A DNA stretch of 64,000 nucleotides from Larus michahellis (lineage: Eukaryota > Chordata > Aves > Charadriiformes > Laridae), in contig NC_133911.1 of NCBI RefSeq assembly GCF_964199755.1, positions 434,001 to 498,000 of the forward strand, in the 5' to 3' direction. The notes beneath the pieces are model-generated. The model saw nothing but the letters and a program-made list of their open reading frames with translations, was not told the DNA's origin and did no database searches. Shown in pieces: positions 1 to 11,100 of this stretch (position 1 is its first letter; each line of letters begins with the position of its first letter). The translations under genes and the position numbers were made by a program.

Positions 1-1250
1 GGGGACAGGGTGAGTGATGGCACAGGAGGGGGCTCGCACAAGGATTTGCACGAGGATTCATGGGGGGTGGGAGGATGTAGTAGAGGGGTTAAGGGGGCTC
101 CGGGGGTGGGAATGGGGGTGGACGGCAGGACATGAGGGGACTTTCCCAAGGATTCGCAGGAGAATTTGTGCAAGGCCTTGCACGACAACTCGCACAAGAG
201 TTTGCGGGGGGCTGGGGGGGCCGCAAGTTGAAGAGGTACAGGATTTTGGGGTGGGGGAGCTGGGGGTTGGGAACAAGGGGGCTCACACGAGGATTTGCAC
301 AAGGATTTGCAGGGGGCTGGGGAGGGATGGGAGGCGGGTGGGGGAGGGGTTAGGCGGGATTTAGGGGTTGGGGAGGGAGTGGAGGATGGTACGCGAGCAT
401 TTGCACGAGTGTTTGCACGGGGGCTCGTACAGGTGGGGGAGGTTGGAGGTGTGGAAAAAGGAGGGATTTGGGGGTGGCACATGAAGGGCCTTCATGAGGA
501 CTTGCACAGGAGTTCGCACAAGGATTTACAGGAGGGTTTGTAGGAGGGGGTTGGGGTGGTGGGGGAGGGGGTTTAGTGGGGATTTGGGAGAAGGGGAGGG
601 GCGAAGGTGCCCTGTGAGGGCTTTTTTCACAAGGGTTGGAATGAGGATTTCCAGGAGGGCTCGTGGTAGGGGGCTGGGGGGTGTTGGGGAGGGGTTGAGA
701 GGGGGCTGGACGGGTGGGGAGTGCAGAGGGGGACGGGTGCCGGTGCACGGGGGTGTTGGCACAAGGGCTCGCACAAAGATTCACTCAAGGATTCGCACGA
801 GACCTTGCACAAGGGCTTGCACAAGGGTTTGTGGGGGGCTGGGAGTTTGAAGGGTGGGGGAGGGCTTTAAAGGGGGATTTGGGATTTTGGAGGTGGGGAG
901 GGGGTGGCACATGAGGAGCTTTTGCAGGAGGATTTGCACGAGGGTTCGCAGGGGGTTTGAAAGGGTGGGGGAGGGGTTTCAGGGGGGAATTGCAGAGGAT
1001 TTAGGGGTGGGAGAGGGGGGTGGTGGGTGAGGAGACTCACACGAGGATTCACATCAGGGTTCGTGCAAATCCTCATGCAGAGTCAGGGGCTGGGAGTGTT
1101 GGGGGGCTGGGGAGGGGGCTCACACGAGTGTTTGCACAAGGGTTCATGGGGGATGGGGGGTTGGGAGAGGGATTTGAGGGGAATTTGGGGGTTGCGGGAT
1201 GGGATGGATGATGGTACATGTTTGCACGAGGGTTCGTAGAGGGGACAGGG
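1..1250 (+). repeat. G-rich nested minisatellite, block A
   Basis: Degenerate tandem repeat, strongly G-rich on the plus strand. Clusters of a 12-bp unit of the form TTYGCACRAGGR alternate with G-rich spacers rich in GGGGAGGGG and GGATTTGGGGG-type words, giving an irregular long period of very roughly 100-170 bp. The array has few stop codons, so long proline-rich frames on the minus strand and glycine-rich frames on the plus strand appear by chance; I do not regard them as genes. It resumes at 3839 after an inserted provirus. Confidence 0.85.
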
Positions 1251-1349
1251 GTGGCTCTGTTATCTTGATTTTACTGTCTCTGCTGACGAAAAGCAGGGCT
1301 GTCCTGGCTCCCCAAGACTACCCCGTCATTTATGTATCCTGTGAGAGCC

Positions 1350-2224
1350 AGACAAGCCTTCACTCCCCTGGGCTGCACAAGAGATAGCAAAGCCAGTCTG
1401 AATTGCTCTTTGAGCACAGAGACTTCACCTCATTATCCAAATTCCACAGTTGACTCACTCCATGCACCACCGCATATCCATTACACCTCTTTCCTTCTTT
1501 CACTCTTGAAGAACCATCTACGAACAAATGAAGACCCCCAGATAGGGGTTCTTCCCTTAAGTCAGATCGTATGGTACTCAATTACATCTGGTACTCAATT
1601 ACATCTATGCATTCGTGTGTAAGTTCTTCATCCTTTGCCTCTATTTTTTCACAAAAAGCTCGCTGGGTTAAGGCAAGGGCTGGTAGTTAAAATCAAATCA
1701 TCCTTTTCAATTAAAGTTCCTTCATACTTCAGTATTCTTGAATCAGTTAGCCATTTTCCCACGGTTTGGGCTAAAATGGTTTTGACTTGGTGGGAGGTGC
1801 TAACTTCTATCATTCCCCCAAAGGTAAGCTTCCTGCTTTCTTCTACTAATAAAGCAGTAGCGGCTACTGCCTGCACACATTCGGGCCATCCTCGAGAAAC
1901 TGGGTCTAGAAGCTTTGACAAATATGCTACTGGCTGTCATTTATCCCCCCATTCTTGAGTTAATATTCCCAGTGCAGCCCCTTTTTCTACAGTCACAAAC
2001 AACTGAAATGGTTTCTCCAAGGATGGTAAAGCTAAAACTGGAGCAGTTATTAGGCTTTGCTTTAATTCGCATATCAAATTTTTCTCTTCCTCTGTCCATC
2101 TTAATATATTTGGTTCATCTACTAATAATTTAGAATACAGTCCTTTAGTCCTTTGTGCATACCCTTCTATCCACAGCCTGCCATCAAATGGCCTATTTTC
2201 CCACAATGGTAACACCCTGCCGGT
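1350..2224 (-). pseudogene. NC-to-RNase H fusion remnant (gag-pol collapsed)
   Basis: In one minus-strand frame a complete knuckle, CYHCGKIGHLMAGC (C-X2-C-X4-H-X4-C), ends near 2170. Within a few codons another frame reads the RT connection domain (LKQSLITAPVLALPSLEKPF and what follows). The RNase H lead-in follows (SKLLDPVSRGWPECVQAVAA at about 1860-1921), and the RNase H catalytic start LFVDGSS lies near 1510-1530. Thus protease and the RT fingers, palm and thumb are deleted between knuckle and connection. Similarity is to gammaretrovirus-like pol by family knowledge. Several stops follow and the element ends before a complete RNase H. Confidence 0.75.
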
Positions 2225-2879
2225 GAACCCTGAGCTGCTGGTAGGAGTGGTCGGGGCAGTCCTCGTCCCCTGTTATTCACCCCTCTTCCTCGCCCCCAAG
2301 TCTAGGGGGTCCCACTTCGGGGATTCAGTTTCTTTGTCGATTGAAACATCATCGACAGTCTGGGCTGGGAACATATAAAATGGATTTGGGCATCCCCGAA
2401 TCCTGAATCTATTCATCTTGACCCAGCAAAAAGCATATTCACCTTCTTCTAATTCCTTATTATTCCTTGTTATTCACATACATGTTTAAAGTCTGACAGA
2501 CCCAGTCTTCATCAGATCCAAATTTGGGCCAAAATATACTAGGAGGTGTTATGGGTTCTTTGGTCCAAACAAATTCAAATGCAAATGCAAACATGTCCCC
2601 CCTGGGACACCTCTGGGATCCTCGAAGACAGACACAGGACCCCTAGGACACCCCTGAGACCCTTCCCAGGACGTCCATGGCCACCCCATCCACCCCCGGC
2701 CCCTCCAGGATGCGGTCCAAGCAAAACAAATCATTTTCTTTCTATCTTTATCCCTTGTACAAGAAGAATCATTCCGAAACCTCAACATTCTCCCCTAAAG
2801 GACTGTCTGGGGGAATGTTCCCGGGGTCTTTAGTAGTATCCCCTTTTTCATCCCTAGGCCTAGAATCCTTATTTCCCAT
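2225..2879 (-). pseudogene. gag remnant of the class I provirus
   Basis: The minus-strand start at 2877-2879 reads MGNKDSRPRDEKGD, a glycine-2 start typical of myristoylated matrix proteins. The frame soon meets stops. It is interrupted at about 2590-2715 by a C-rich expansion, flanked by two related copies of GGTCCAAGCAAA/GGTCCAAACAAA, which suggests a slippage-type insertion. Downstream, matrix-like residues run directly into an Arg/Pro-rich stretch and a single CCHC zinc knuckle, so capsid appears to be missing. Frames switch at least twice, so no Gag can be made. Confidence 0.7.
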
Positions 2880-3291
2880 TCTGAACACAGACTTTTCTTA
2901 CACCCCTTCCTTTCGCTTCGTCCTTCTCCAGCTGCGCCCCTCACGGGACTACAGAACCGCGGATCCGGACTCCACACTCGCTTCGTACCGCGGTACATCT
3001 CAGTCACTCACACACAAGTCTCTTAGAACGTCCCGACCACCAAGGCAATACTTTAACAGTCTGATTTTCCTTACCTTGGTCCGTGCATGGAGTTGTCTGG
3101 TCATACTCTCTGTGCCTACTGCACCTATCCCTTCTCCCCCTGTGCTTCACAGAGTCTGCCGTCCAACTGGGTCTCGAGATCTTAGTCGATTCCTCCCAGA
3201 ATCCCCGCCGACGATCCACGAGACCCTTGAAATCAACGGGACGCGTCTTCCCGTCCTTCGGCGACAGGGACTCCCAAGAAGATGACTTCGG

Positions 3292-3309
3292 CTCCCGGAT
3301 GAGCCCCCA
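3292..3309 (-). promoter_or_regulatory. Retroviral primer-binding site, proline-tRNA type
   Basis: On the minus strand the bases read TGGGGGCTCATCCGGGAG, the proline-tRNA type primer site with one apparent difference from the usual form (CTCATC where CTCGTC is typical). It lies three bases inside the LTR end, the correct place for initiating minus-strand DNA synthesis. Confidence 0.85.
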
Positions 3310-3312
3310 GAT

Positions 3313-3838
3313 TGTGAGAAATAAATTCTGGTCCGAATGAAATAGGCTCAGGCAGAATCCTCTGTGAAGCACATTTTTATTCACGTTCTTGCAAGAGCGA
3401 GTGACCTAGCAAGTAGGCACACTTCCAGTTCTTGAAACACACCTTGTTATTCCCTAATCCCGGCCGAATTTTTCCCTCCCCTGTTTCCCATTGGTTGGGT
3501 ACTCCAGGGTTCTCAGCCTGCCCGAGGCGCCTAAAATTCTTCCCACATGTCCTGCCTCTGTTTACTTCTCTTTATGCTACACCCAAAGGGATTATCTGAC
3601 TAGTTTATTTCTTTCCTTTTTGGTAAAAGATTGCTCAATGTCATTAGCCCTGGTTAAATGTTTGACTCCCCTTCTAGACACTAATCCAGTAGGAATCAGT
3701 TTGTCCTTTTGTCTGTGTGATAAGAGATGTTCCACAAGCCTTTGCTGGAGCCTCTTTGTCTTAGTCATTCCCTTATCGTGTCACCTCTGATGGCAAGGGC
3801 TTTTCTCCTCTGCAAAAGCAATACCTGCCTTTCTTACA
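3313..3838 (-). mobile_element. 5' LTR of the class I provirus
   Basis: A 526-bp LTR with imperfect inverted ends: TGTGAGAAA at the plus-strand left end and TTTCTTACA at the right end, one mismatch. On the minus strand it carries a CCAAT box (3490-3494) and an AATAAA signal (3376-3381) shortly before U5. The minus-strand 3' end CA is three bases from the primer-binding site. The minisatellite begins again directly to the right. Confidence 0.85.
3376..3381 (-). promoter_or_regulatory. LTR polyadenylation signal
   Basis: AATAAA on the minus strand inside the class I LTR, about 65 bases before the LTR end, the normal position for the R/U5 signal. Confidence 0.7.
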
Positions 3839-6800
3839 CCAGGACTTGGCACGAGGATTTGCACAAGGCCTCACACCAGGGTTTGTTCGAGGGCTCTTCA
3901 GGGGCACAAGGTGGGGTGGGCGTTGATGCGTGGTGGGTATTGCACAAAGGTTTGCACGAGGGTGCGTCAGGGGCTGAGGGGGCACTTGATGGGGTGGGGG
4001 AGGGGTTTGGGGGGTTGGGAGGGGGCGGGGGGTGGGGGTGAGTAGGGGGGGGAAGTGCGTGAGGAGGGCTCGCACGAGGATTCACACAAGCCCTTGCAGG
4101 ATTCACACACGTGTTTGTAGAGGGTGGGGGAGGGGGTTGAGGGGGGACACGTGTGAGGGGGGTGGTGAGTTCACACAAAGGTTCGGGCGGGTTGAGAGGC
4201 TGGGGAAGCATTCCCAGGAGCGTTTGCACAAGGGTTTGCACGAGGGTTTGCACAAGTGTTCGTGGTGGGGTGGGGGAGGGGGTGAGGGGGGATTTGGGGA
4301 GGGTGGCACAGGAGGGGCTTGCACAAGGGTTCACACGAGGGTTTGCACAAGGTTTTGTGGGGAGCTGGAAGGTTGGGGGGTGGGGAGGGGTCTCACAGGA
4401 GTGTTTGCACAAGAGTTCATAGGGGGCTGGGGGGTTTGAGGGGGTGAGGGAGGGATTTGAGGGGGATTTTGGGGGGTCGGGGAGGGGGTGGATGATGGTA
4501 CATGAGCGTTTGCACGAGGATTTGTACGAGGCTTTGTAAGGAGTTTGAAGGGGTGGGGCAGGGGGTTCACGGTGGATTCGGGGGTGGGGGGAGAGGTTGG
4601 GGGTTGGCACATGAGAGGGTCGCAGGAGGATTTTCACGAGGGTTTGTAGGGGGCTGCGGGAGGTTTTTGGATGGAATTTGGGGGGTGTGGGTGGTGGGTT
4701 TGCACAAGGGTTTGGGGGGGTTCAGAGGCTGGGGAGGGGGGATGGTGGCATTTAGGGTATTTTGCACATGGACTCGCACAAGAGTTTGTAGGGTTTGTAG
4801 GGCTGGGGGTGTTTCAAGGGTGGGGGAGAGGGTGGAAGGGGAAATTTGGAGTGGGAGGGGTAGGACGTGGGGTACGGGGGGGCTCGCACGAGACCCTGCA
4901 CTAGGGTTCGTAGCAGGACTGGTGGCGTGGGATTGGGATTCTGCTCGAGGCCTCGCACAAGGACTCACATGGCGGTTCCTAGGGGACTGGGGGGGTTGGG
5001 AGAGGGGCTTAGAGGGGATTGGGATGGGGTGGGGTGGATTTGGGGGTGGGGGAGGGGTGTGGGAGCTGGGGGTGAGGCAGGAGGGGGCTCGCACAAAGAT
5101 TCGCACGAGGGTTTGTAGGGGCTGGGGAGGGGGTTGAGGGGGGACTTAGGGCGTGGTGGAGGGGGGAGTGGGATGGATGGTGGCCCATGAGGGGGTTTTG
5201 CAGGAGGATTCGCACGAGGCCTTGCACCAGGGTCCACCAGGAGCTGGGGGTGTCGGGGGGTAGGGGAGGGGGCTCACACGAGTGTTTGCACAAGGGCTTA
5301 TAGGGGTCGGGGGGGCTTGGGGGGTGGGATTTGAGGGGGAATTTGGGGGGTGTGGGAGGGGGCGGGTGATGGTATGTGAGCGTTCGCACGAGGGCTTGTG
5401 GGGGGTGGAAGACTGGGGCGTGGGGAGGGGGCTGAGGTGGGGTTTAGGGGCTGGGGGAGTGGAGGTAGATGTCACGCAAGGGGACTTTGCACGAGGGTTT
5501 GCATGAGTGTTCGTAGGGGTCTGGGGGTGTTGTGGGTAGTGGGGGGGGATTTGGGGTGTGTTGGGGGTAGGTGGGGGGTGGTGGGGCAGGAGGGGGCTCA
5601 CACAAGACCTTGCACGAGGGCTCATAGGGGGATGACGGCGTGGGGTTGGGATTTTGCACGAGGCCTGACACGAGGGTTCACGGGAGGCGTTTTGGGAGGG
5701 AGGGGAGCAGGAGGTGGGTGGTGGCGCATGAGGGGGCTGGAACGAGGCTTTGCACAAGGATTCGCACGGGGCCCTGCACGAGGGTTCGCACGACAGTTCA
5801 TGGGGTGCTGTAGGGGGAAGGGGCATGGGGGAGGGGTTTGAGGGCAATTTGGAGGGTGAAGGGGGGGTTCAAGGGGGATATAGGGGGTGGCAAAGGAGGA
5901 GGCTTGCGCAAGGGTTTGCGTGAGGTTTGACAGGGAGGGCTGGGGTGGTGGGGTAGGGGCGTGAGGGGGCATTTGGGGGCGGGGGAGGCGGTGGATGTTG
6001 TGCAAGGGGGTTTTGCCCGAGGGTTTGAAGGACAAGTTCCCCAAGGGCTTGTGGTAGGGAGAGCGGGGGTGTTGGAGGATGTGGGGGACAGGGTTGAGGG
6101 GGGATTTGGGAAGGGGGGAGGGGGTTTGCACGAGGCCTTGCATGCTGATTCCCACAAGGGTTCACAGGGGACTGCGGGGGTTGGGAGAGGGGAAGTAGGG
6201 AAGTGGGGGAGGGGCTGTTGGGGGGAGGGGAGAGGGAGGTGGGCGGGGTGGGGGCTGTCACAAGGGTTTGCAGGGGGGTTGGGAGGGGTTGGAAGGTGGG
6301 GGAGGGGCTGGCAGAGGTTTGGAGGTGGGGGAGGGGTGGATGATGGTACCTGAGCGTTCCCACAAGTTTGCACAGGAGTTTGCAGGAGGGTTCACAAAAG
6401 GGTTCATAAGGGAGTGGGGAAGGGTGGGGGAGGGGAGAGAGATTTGGGAGGTGAGGGAGGGGGCGGTGGCGCACGAGGGGGCTCGTGGTAGTATTTGTGT
6501 GAGGCCTCGCACGAGGGATCCTGCAGGGCTGGGGGTTAGAGGTCTTGGGAAAGGGGTCGAGGGGGGATTTGGGGGGGTGGTACAGGAGGGGGCTGGCAGG
6601 AGGATTCGCACCGAGGCCTTGCACAAGGATTCATGGGGGGATTGGGGGGTGGGGGACAGGTTTGAGGGGGTATTTGGGGGTGGGGAAGGGAATGGATGTC
6701 GCGCAAGGCATTTTTGCACAAGGCCTTCAACAAGGATTTCCACGAGGGCTTGTTGTAGGGGGCTGGGGGGGAGCGGTGATTTGGGGGATGAAGGAGGGGG

Positions 6801-7112
6801 TTGAGGGGGGATTTGGAGGGAGGGGGAGTGCCGGGGGGATGTGTGTGCAGGGGTCCGGAAGGAGGATTCACACGAGGGTTTCCACAAGGATTCACACAAG
6901 GGTCCCTGGGGGTGGTTGGGGTTTTGGGGAGGGGTGGAGGGTTGGACTCGGGGGTGGGGCAGTGCACGAGGGGGCTTGCACGAGGGCTCGCACAGAGATT
7001 CACACGAAGATTCACACGAGGCCTTGCATGAGGGTTTGTGGGAGGCTGGAAGATTGGGGGGGGGCGGGGGTGGAGTGGGGGGATGTGCAGGAGGGGCCAC
7101 AATCCAACTCAC
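3839..7112 (+). repeat. G-rich nested minisatellite, block B
   Basis: Same repeat family as 1-1250, continuing for about 3.3 kb: 12-bp GCACRAGG-type units in groups of one to four, separated by G-runs (GGGGGTGGGGGAGGGG and similar). Strand asymmetry is extreme, G on plus and C on minus, which gives many potential G-quadruplex runs. Minus-strand frames of up to 336 codons are Pro/Ser/Cys-rich products of the repeat, with no domain. Confidence 0.85.
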
Positions 7113-7114
7113 CG

Positions 7115-7510
7115 ATCTCCTGGGTCCTCCCAAACCTCTGGGTCCCCCCCAAACACCTCGGTCTCCCCAGACACCCCTGTTCCCAACTCCCTGGGTCCCC
7201 CCAAAACCCGACTCCCGGAACACCTGTGTCCCTGCCAAACCCCCGGGTCCACCCAACTCCCGGTCCACCCCCAGACCACCATCTTCTGCCTGTCCCCAAC
7301 CTCCTGGGTCCCCCCAAAGTCCTGGGTTCCCCCAAACTCTTGAGTTCCCCCACAGTCACCCATCTCCCTCCCACCTCCCCAATCTCCTGTGTCACTCCAA
7401 GCCCCTTGGCTTCCCCCATAGACACTCACTTCCAACCTCCTGGGTCTCCCCAACCTCTTCTATACCCCCAAAATCCCACCTCCTCCATCTCCTGAGATCC
7501 CCCGAAATGT
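7115..7510 (+). repeat. C-rich minisatellite
   Basis: Degenerate tandem repeat of roughly 20-25 bp, built on a core like CTCCTGGGTCCCCCCAAA with strand bias opposite to the G-rich arrays next to it. It separates the G-rich minisatellite from the gene-fragment region. The abrupt reversal of G/C skew at about 7112 marks a composition boundary. Confidence 0.75.
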
Positions 7511-7762
7511 CGTCACCCTCTTGTCTGACTGGGTGGTGAAGAAGGTGGGGCTGAAGGCCAACCAGACGATGCAGGTGGTGTACATGGCGAAGCTGATGGG
7601 TTTGGCTTCACTGAAGGCCTCGGAGGCCCCCCCGGGCTTTGACGGCATAGATGGTGCAGGTCAACATGAGAAGAAGGGCATAGGCCAATCAGCCCAAGGT
7701 GCCACCTTTGGCTATGTCACACCTAGGGACACCATGGGCATCTTCAGGGTTGGGGGTTCAAC
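7505..7762 (-). pseudogene. Metabotropic glutamate receptor fragment, TM5 to TM6
   Basis: On the minus strand three segments match the class C GPCR heptahelical domain in order: a GVPRCDIA-type lead-in to TM5, then TM5 ([20 protein letters not shown]), then the third intracellular loop and TM6 ([20 protein letters not shown]). The loop and the following QSDKR resemble group III receptors (GRM4/6/7/8) more than group II; the paralogue is not resolved. A TGA stop falls in TM5 (7689-7691). A run of seven G on the minus strand (7627-7633) has one base too many to keep TM5 and TM6 in one frame. No other receptor exon is visible nearby, so this is an isolated broken exon. Confidence 0.8.
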
Positions 7763-7836
7763 CCATCTTCTAGTTGATGAGGGAGTGAGGAGAGCAAAGG
7801 AGGAGCCAAATGCCAGCCCTTTTCTCCCCACTCCAG

Positions 7837-7902
7837 CCCGCTGCTGACCCATTTCCACTGCCTGTCCTGCAACCGGCCCCTCGACATGTCGGTGCCTGGC
7901 CC
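7837..7902 (+). CDS. QRICH2: QRICH2-like exon in inverted orientation (FHCLSC exon)
   Basis: A plus-strand exon of 66 bp with good splice sites (CCCCACTCCAG before it, GTGAGT after it) encodes PLLTHFHCLSCNRPLDMSVP. In DUF4795 proteins this Cys-containing FHCLSC segment directly follows the coiled coil ending DDAAGIKK, which here is the exon at 8187-8305 on the minus strand. Phases fit: that exon ends two bases into a codon and this one supplies the missing base. All other QRICH2-like exons are on the minus strand, so this exon is inverted and cannot be spliced to them as arranged. Either a real inversion or a misassembly is required. Confidence 0.8.
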
Positions 7903-8186
7903 GTGAGTAGCACCTGGCGCTGTGGGCGGGACGGGGGGGCGATGGGTGCTGGCAGTGCCCTGCCGTGCCAGGCACAGGGGTTCGGGGCTCTGCTTGGGGG
8001 GTCTGACCCTGCCCAGCCCCCTCGCGGCCCTGCCTGGCAGCAGGGGGACGCAGAGCCCTCCCCAGGGAGTAGGGGGTGCCGTGGGCTACAAGCCCATGGG
8101 GTGAGCTCCTGGGGGGGACACAGGCAGGCAGCTTGCAGGCAGCAGCGAGGTGTCCCTGAAGCCGCCACCGTCCCCATTGCACTCAC

Positions 8187-11100
8187 TTCTTAATGCCAGC
8201 TGCATCATCAGCCCCTGCCTGTGAGCCCTTCTGGAGCTGCTTGAGGTTGCTCTCCCAGTGCCCCTCCAGCTGCTTCTGCAGAGCCCCCAGCTCCTGGCGG
8301 TCCAGCTGTGGACAGGTGCCCACCCTCAGCCAGCTGCCCCGGGATGGGACATGGTGGTCCCCGGCTGGGACAGCTGGCAGAGGGATCCTCGGAGGGATGC
8401 CAAGCCCTGAAGGAGCAGGTTTTGCGTGGCAGAGACGAGACACCCCTCACCTTGGAGGCCACCTCTTCACTAAGCTGTTGCTGGACCTTCTGCTGGCCTG
8501 TCTGCCGGCTCAGCACCTCCTCGAGCATCTCAGTCAGCCGCTCCATCCTTGCGTCGAACTCACTGCAGTTGACTTTGCCAGCCAGGCTGGTTTTGTCTGC
8601 TTTCTAGCAAGAGGGAAGGGCAGGAGAGCGGTGGGGAAAGGACGAAGGTAGCCTAGGCAGGGCCAGCTCGTGTTGGGAGGAGAGGGAGAAGTGGCTACGT
8701 GGCCCTGCTTGCCCCATCACCCCCATGGGGTTGGTGCCAGCCGCCAAAGGGACCCGTGGGGAGACAGAGGGACCTGGCGAGGGACACGCAGCCAGTCTGG
8801 AAATCTTCCCTCCCCCTGGCAGGTTCTGCCACCAAGCACCCAAGGGACAAGGGGTGATTGTCACCCTGCCTGGGACCCCCTTGGCTGCTGCTGGGGACCC
8901 TCGAGACCATACCACATCGAGTGCCAGCATCAGGTCATTCTTGTCTGCTTTGCCCTTCACCAGCTTCTCCAGGGACTGGAACAGAGCCTGCCAACACAGA
9001 AAGCACCCCATGATGCCACGGCAGCATCGGAGCTGCCTCCCGGCCAGTTCAGCGCCCCCCATCCATCTCCCACCCCCCTTAAAAACCTCCGGGAAAGGGA
9101 CAAACTCCTTGTGGTGCCCAGGCTCTGCCTGGAGGATGCTCTGACCCCGTGGGGCTTTCAGCCACCCACCTTGGTATCTTGCTGCTGCCGCTGACTGTCA
9201 CGCAGGAGGTTCCCCATGACGGAGCTGAGCTTTTCGTAGTTGCCTTGCACCTGCACAAGGGTGGCCTGGACGCGCTTCAGCACCTCCTCATCCTGCTGCA
9301 GGGAGGAAGATGACAGGGCGGTGCTGTGCAAGGGGGGACTGGCTGCCCCGTGGCGACAGAGCCAGGTTACTTGGCCGGTGGCCAAAGGCTCTCGGTGCCA
9401 GCAGGACATTTGCACCAAGGCTTTCATTTCCTTCCGTGCTGCTGACTTGTACAAGGCAATGTGGGGAGCAGCGAGGGGCTCCCCCACGTTACAGCAAAGC
9501 ACGACCAGCCAGGGGAGTCCCGGCAGCCCCCTCCCAAGCCCCCCATGCCGCCATCTCCCTATCTGGCTCTGCCTCGGCAGCTGCCTCGGCACCTTGCCCA
9601 CCGCCCGCCGGGACATCAGGGAGTCCACCACCTCCTGGAGCTTCTCGTAGCGCTGCAGGAGCTGCCCCACCTGCGCTCCGGTGTCCCCACAGCAGGCAGG
9701 GCATGCTGCCTGCGCCTCTGCCTGCTCCTGCCCTGCGCTCTCCATCGCCTTCAGCTTGTCCTGCTGCAGGAAGGGGAGAAGGGATTGGCTCTCAGATGGA
9801 ATGGATGCAGCCAAGAAGCCAAGGTGCTGTGGAGGCTCGATGGCTGCAGCCGGCCAGGGGCCGTGGCCGGGAACCCTGCCAGGACACCCCCCCCCAGCCG
9901 GCGGGCAGTGGGAGCACTCCCCCCTAGACCTCACCTGAGCCTGCATCAGCTCGGCCACCTCTGTCACCAGCTGCTTCAGCGTGGCCTCGGTCATGTCCTG
10001 GTGTTCTCCCAGCTCCTTCAGCTCACGCTTTATCTTCTGTAACTCCAGCTCCTTCAGCTCCAACACCTCTTGCTTTAACTCCTGCAGTCCCAGGTCCTTC
10101 AGCTCCAGCACCTCTTGCTTTGTCTCCTGCAGCATGGACCTGGCCAGCAAGATGAGCGCACAGGCAGGCTGAGCCTCATCGGGGCCACTCAGGGGGGTGT
10201 CCCTCACCCCCCAGACTGGGATGCTCCCAGCCACTGCGCTCCCTTGCAGCCCCATGGGGTAGCAAACCCTCTCCCGTCCTCTTACCCCAGTTGCAGTGCG
10301 ATCTGGTCGCTGCCATCTGCTCTCCAGTCCGCTCCAGCCACCCACGACTTTCCAAGGGCATCCTCCAGCTGCCTGATCTGGGAACGGCGGTGGTGGCAGA
10401 GTCAGGGCATGGCAGCCCGTGCTGTCCCTTTGCGGGGGGGGGGGGGGGCCTTTGGCTGCCCCCTCCCTCTCCAAATCCCCCCTGGCATCCCTGCAGCCCC
10501 CTCGCGCACTGCCACCGGCTCACCTTCTCCTTCACCTCCTGCAGCTCGCTGGCGAGGCTCTGCAGGGAGGACACCTGATCCCGGAGGGCAATGCTGTTGT
10601 CATCTAGAGGGACATGGTCCAAGGGGACATGCTGTCAGTGAGGGGGTCTCGCCCTTGGGGCCAGGCTCTGAGCACGATGAGCCCCCAGCCCAGGGTGTTC
10701 CCACGCTAAACACCCCCCACCAGCCCCCTCAGGGTTCCTACCTCCCTCCGGGAAGAGCAGGTGCCTCTGCTAACGCTCGGCGTGGTCTGACTTGGTGGCT
10801 TCCAGGTGGGCCACCTGCTCCTTCATGTGGCCAAGCTGCCCAGACTGGCGGAGAGCCTCCACCGTCTCCATGCCAATGCCAGAGGCACTGCTGGAGGCTG
10901 AGGACCCCCAGGGCATTGCTGGCTCTTGCAAATGGGACGTGCCGGGGGATCCTAGCCGCACCCCTGGGGTGGCGGTCCAGGTGCCAGGGGACCCTGGCTT
11001 CTCTCCTGGGCTGGTGGTCTTGATGCCAGGGAATGCTGGCTGCATCCCTGGGGTGGTGATTTGGGTGCTGGAGGGTCCTGGCTGCATCCCTGGGGTGGTG

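Larger units (their letters stand above)
1260..3838 (-). mobile_element. Truncated gammaretrovirus-like (class I) endogenous provirus
   Basis: Reading leftwards on the minus strand the order is LTR (3313-3838), proline-type primer-binding site (3292-3309), leader, a gag remnant with a myristoylation-type start, one CCHC zinc knuckle, then the RT connection and the start of RNase H. Protease, most of RT, integrase, env and the 3' LTR are not seen. The element interrupts the G-rich minisatellite, which flanks it on both sides. Stops and frame changes make it non-coding. The left boundary near 1250-1290 is approximate because no LTR marks it. Confidence 0.85.

Noticed and set aside
1-7112. CRISPR-like or telomeric array
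   Set aside because: Units are degenerate and G-rich without spacer-repeat regularity, and the organism is a vertebrate. Telomeric TTAGGG repeats are absent.
3834-7268. Long minus-strand frames of up to 336 codons in the G-rich arrays
   Set aside because: They are Pro/Ser/Cys-rich translations of the minisatellite, present in several frames at once, with no domain or splice logic.
9158-10474. 438-codon minus frame as one continuous protein
   Set aside because: It reads through introns. The coding parts are four separate exons with clear AG/GT borders, so it was annotated as exons.
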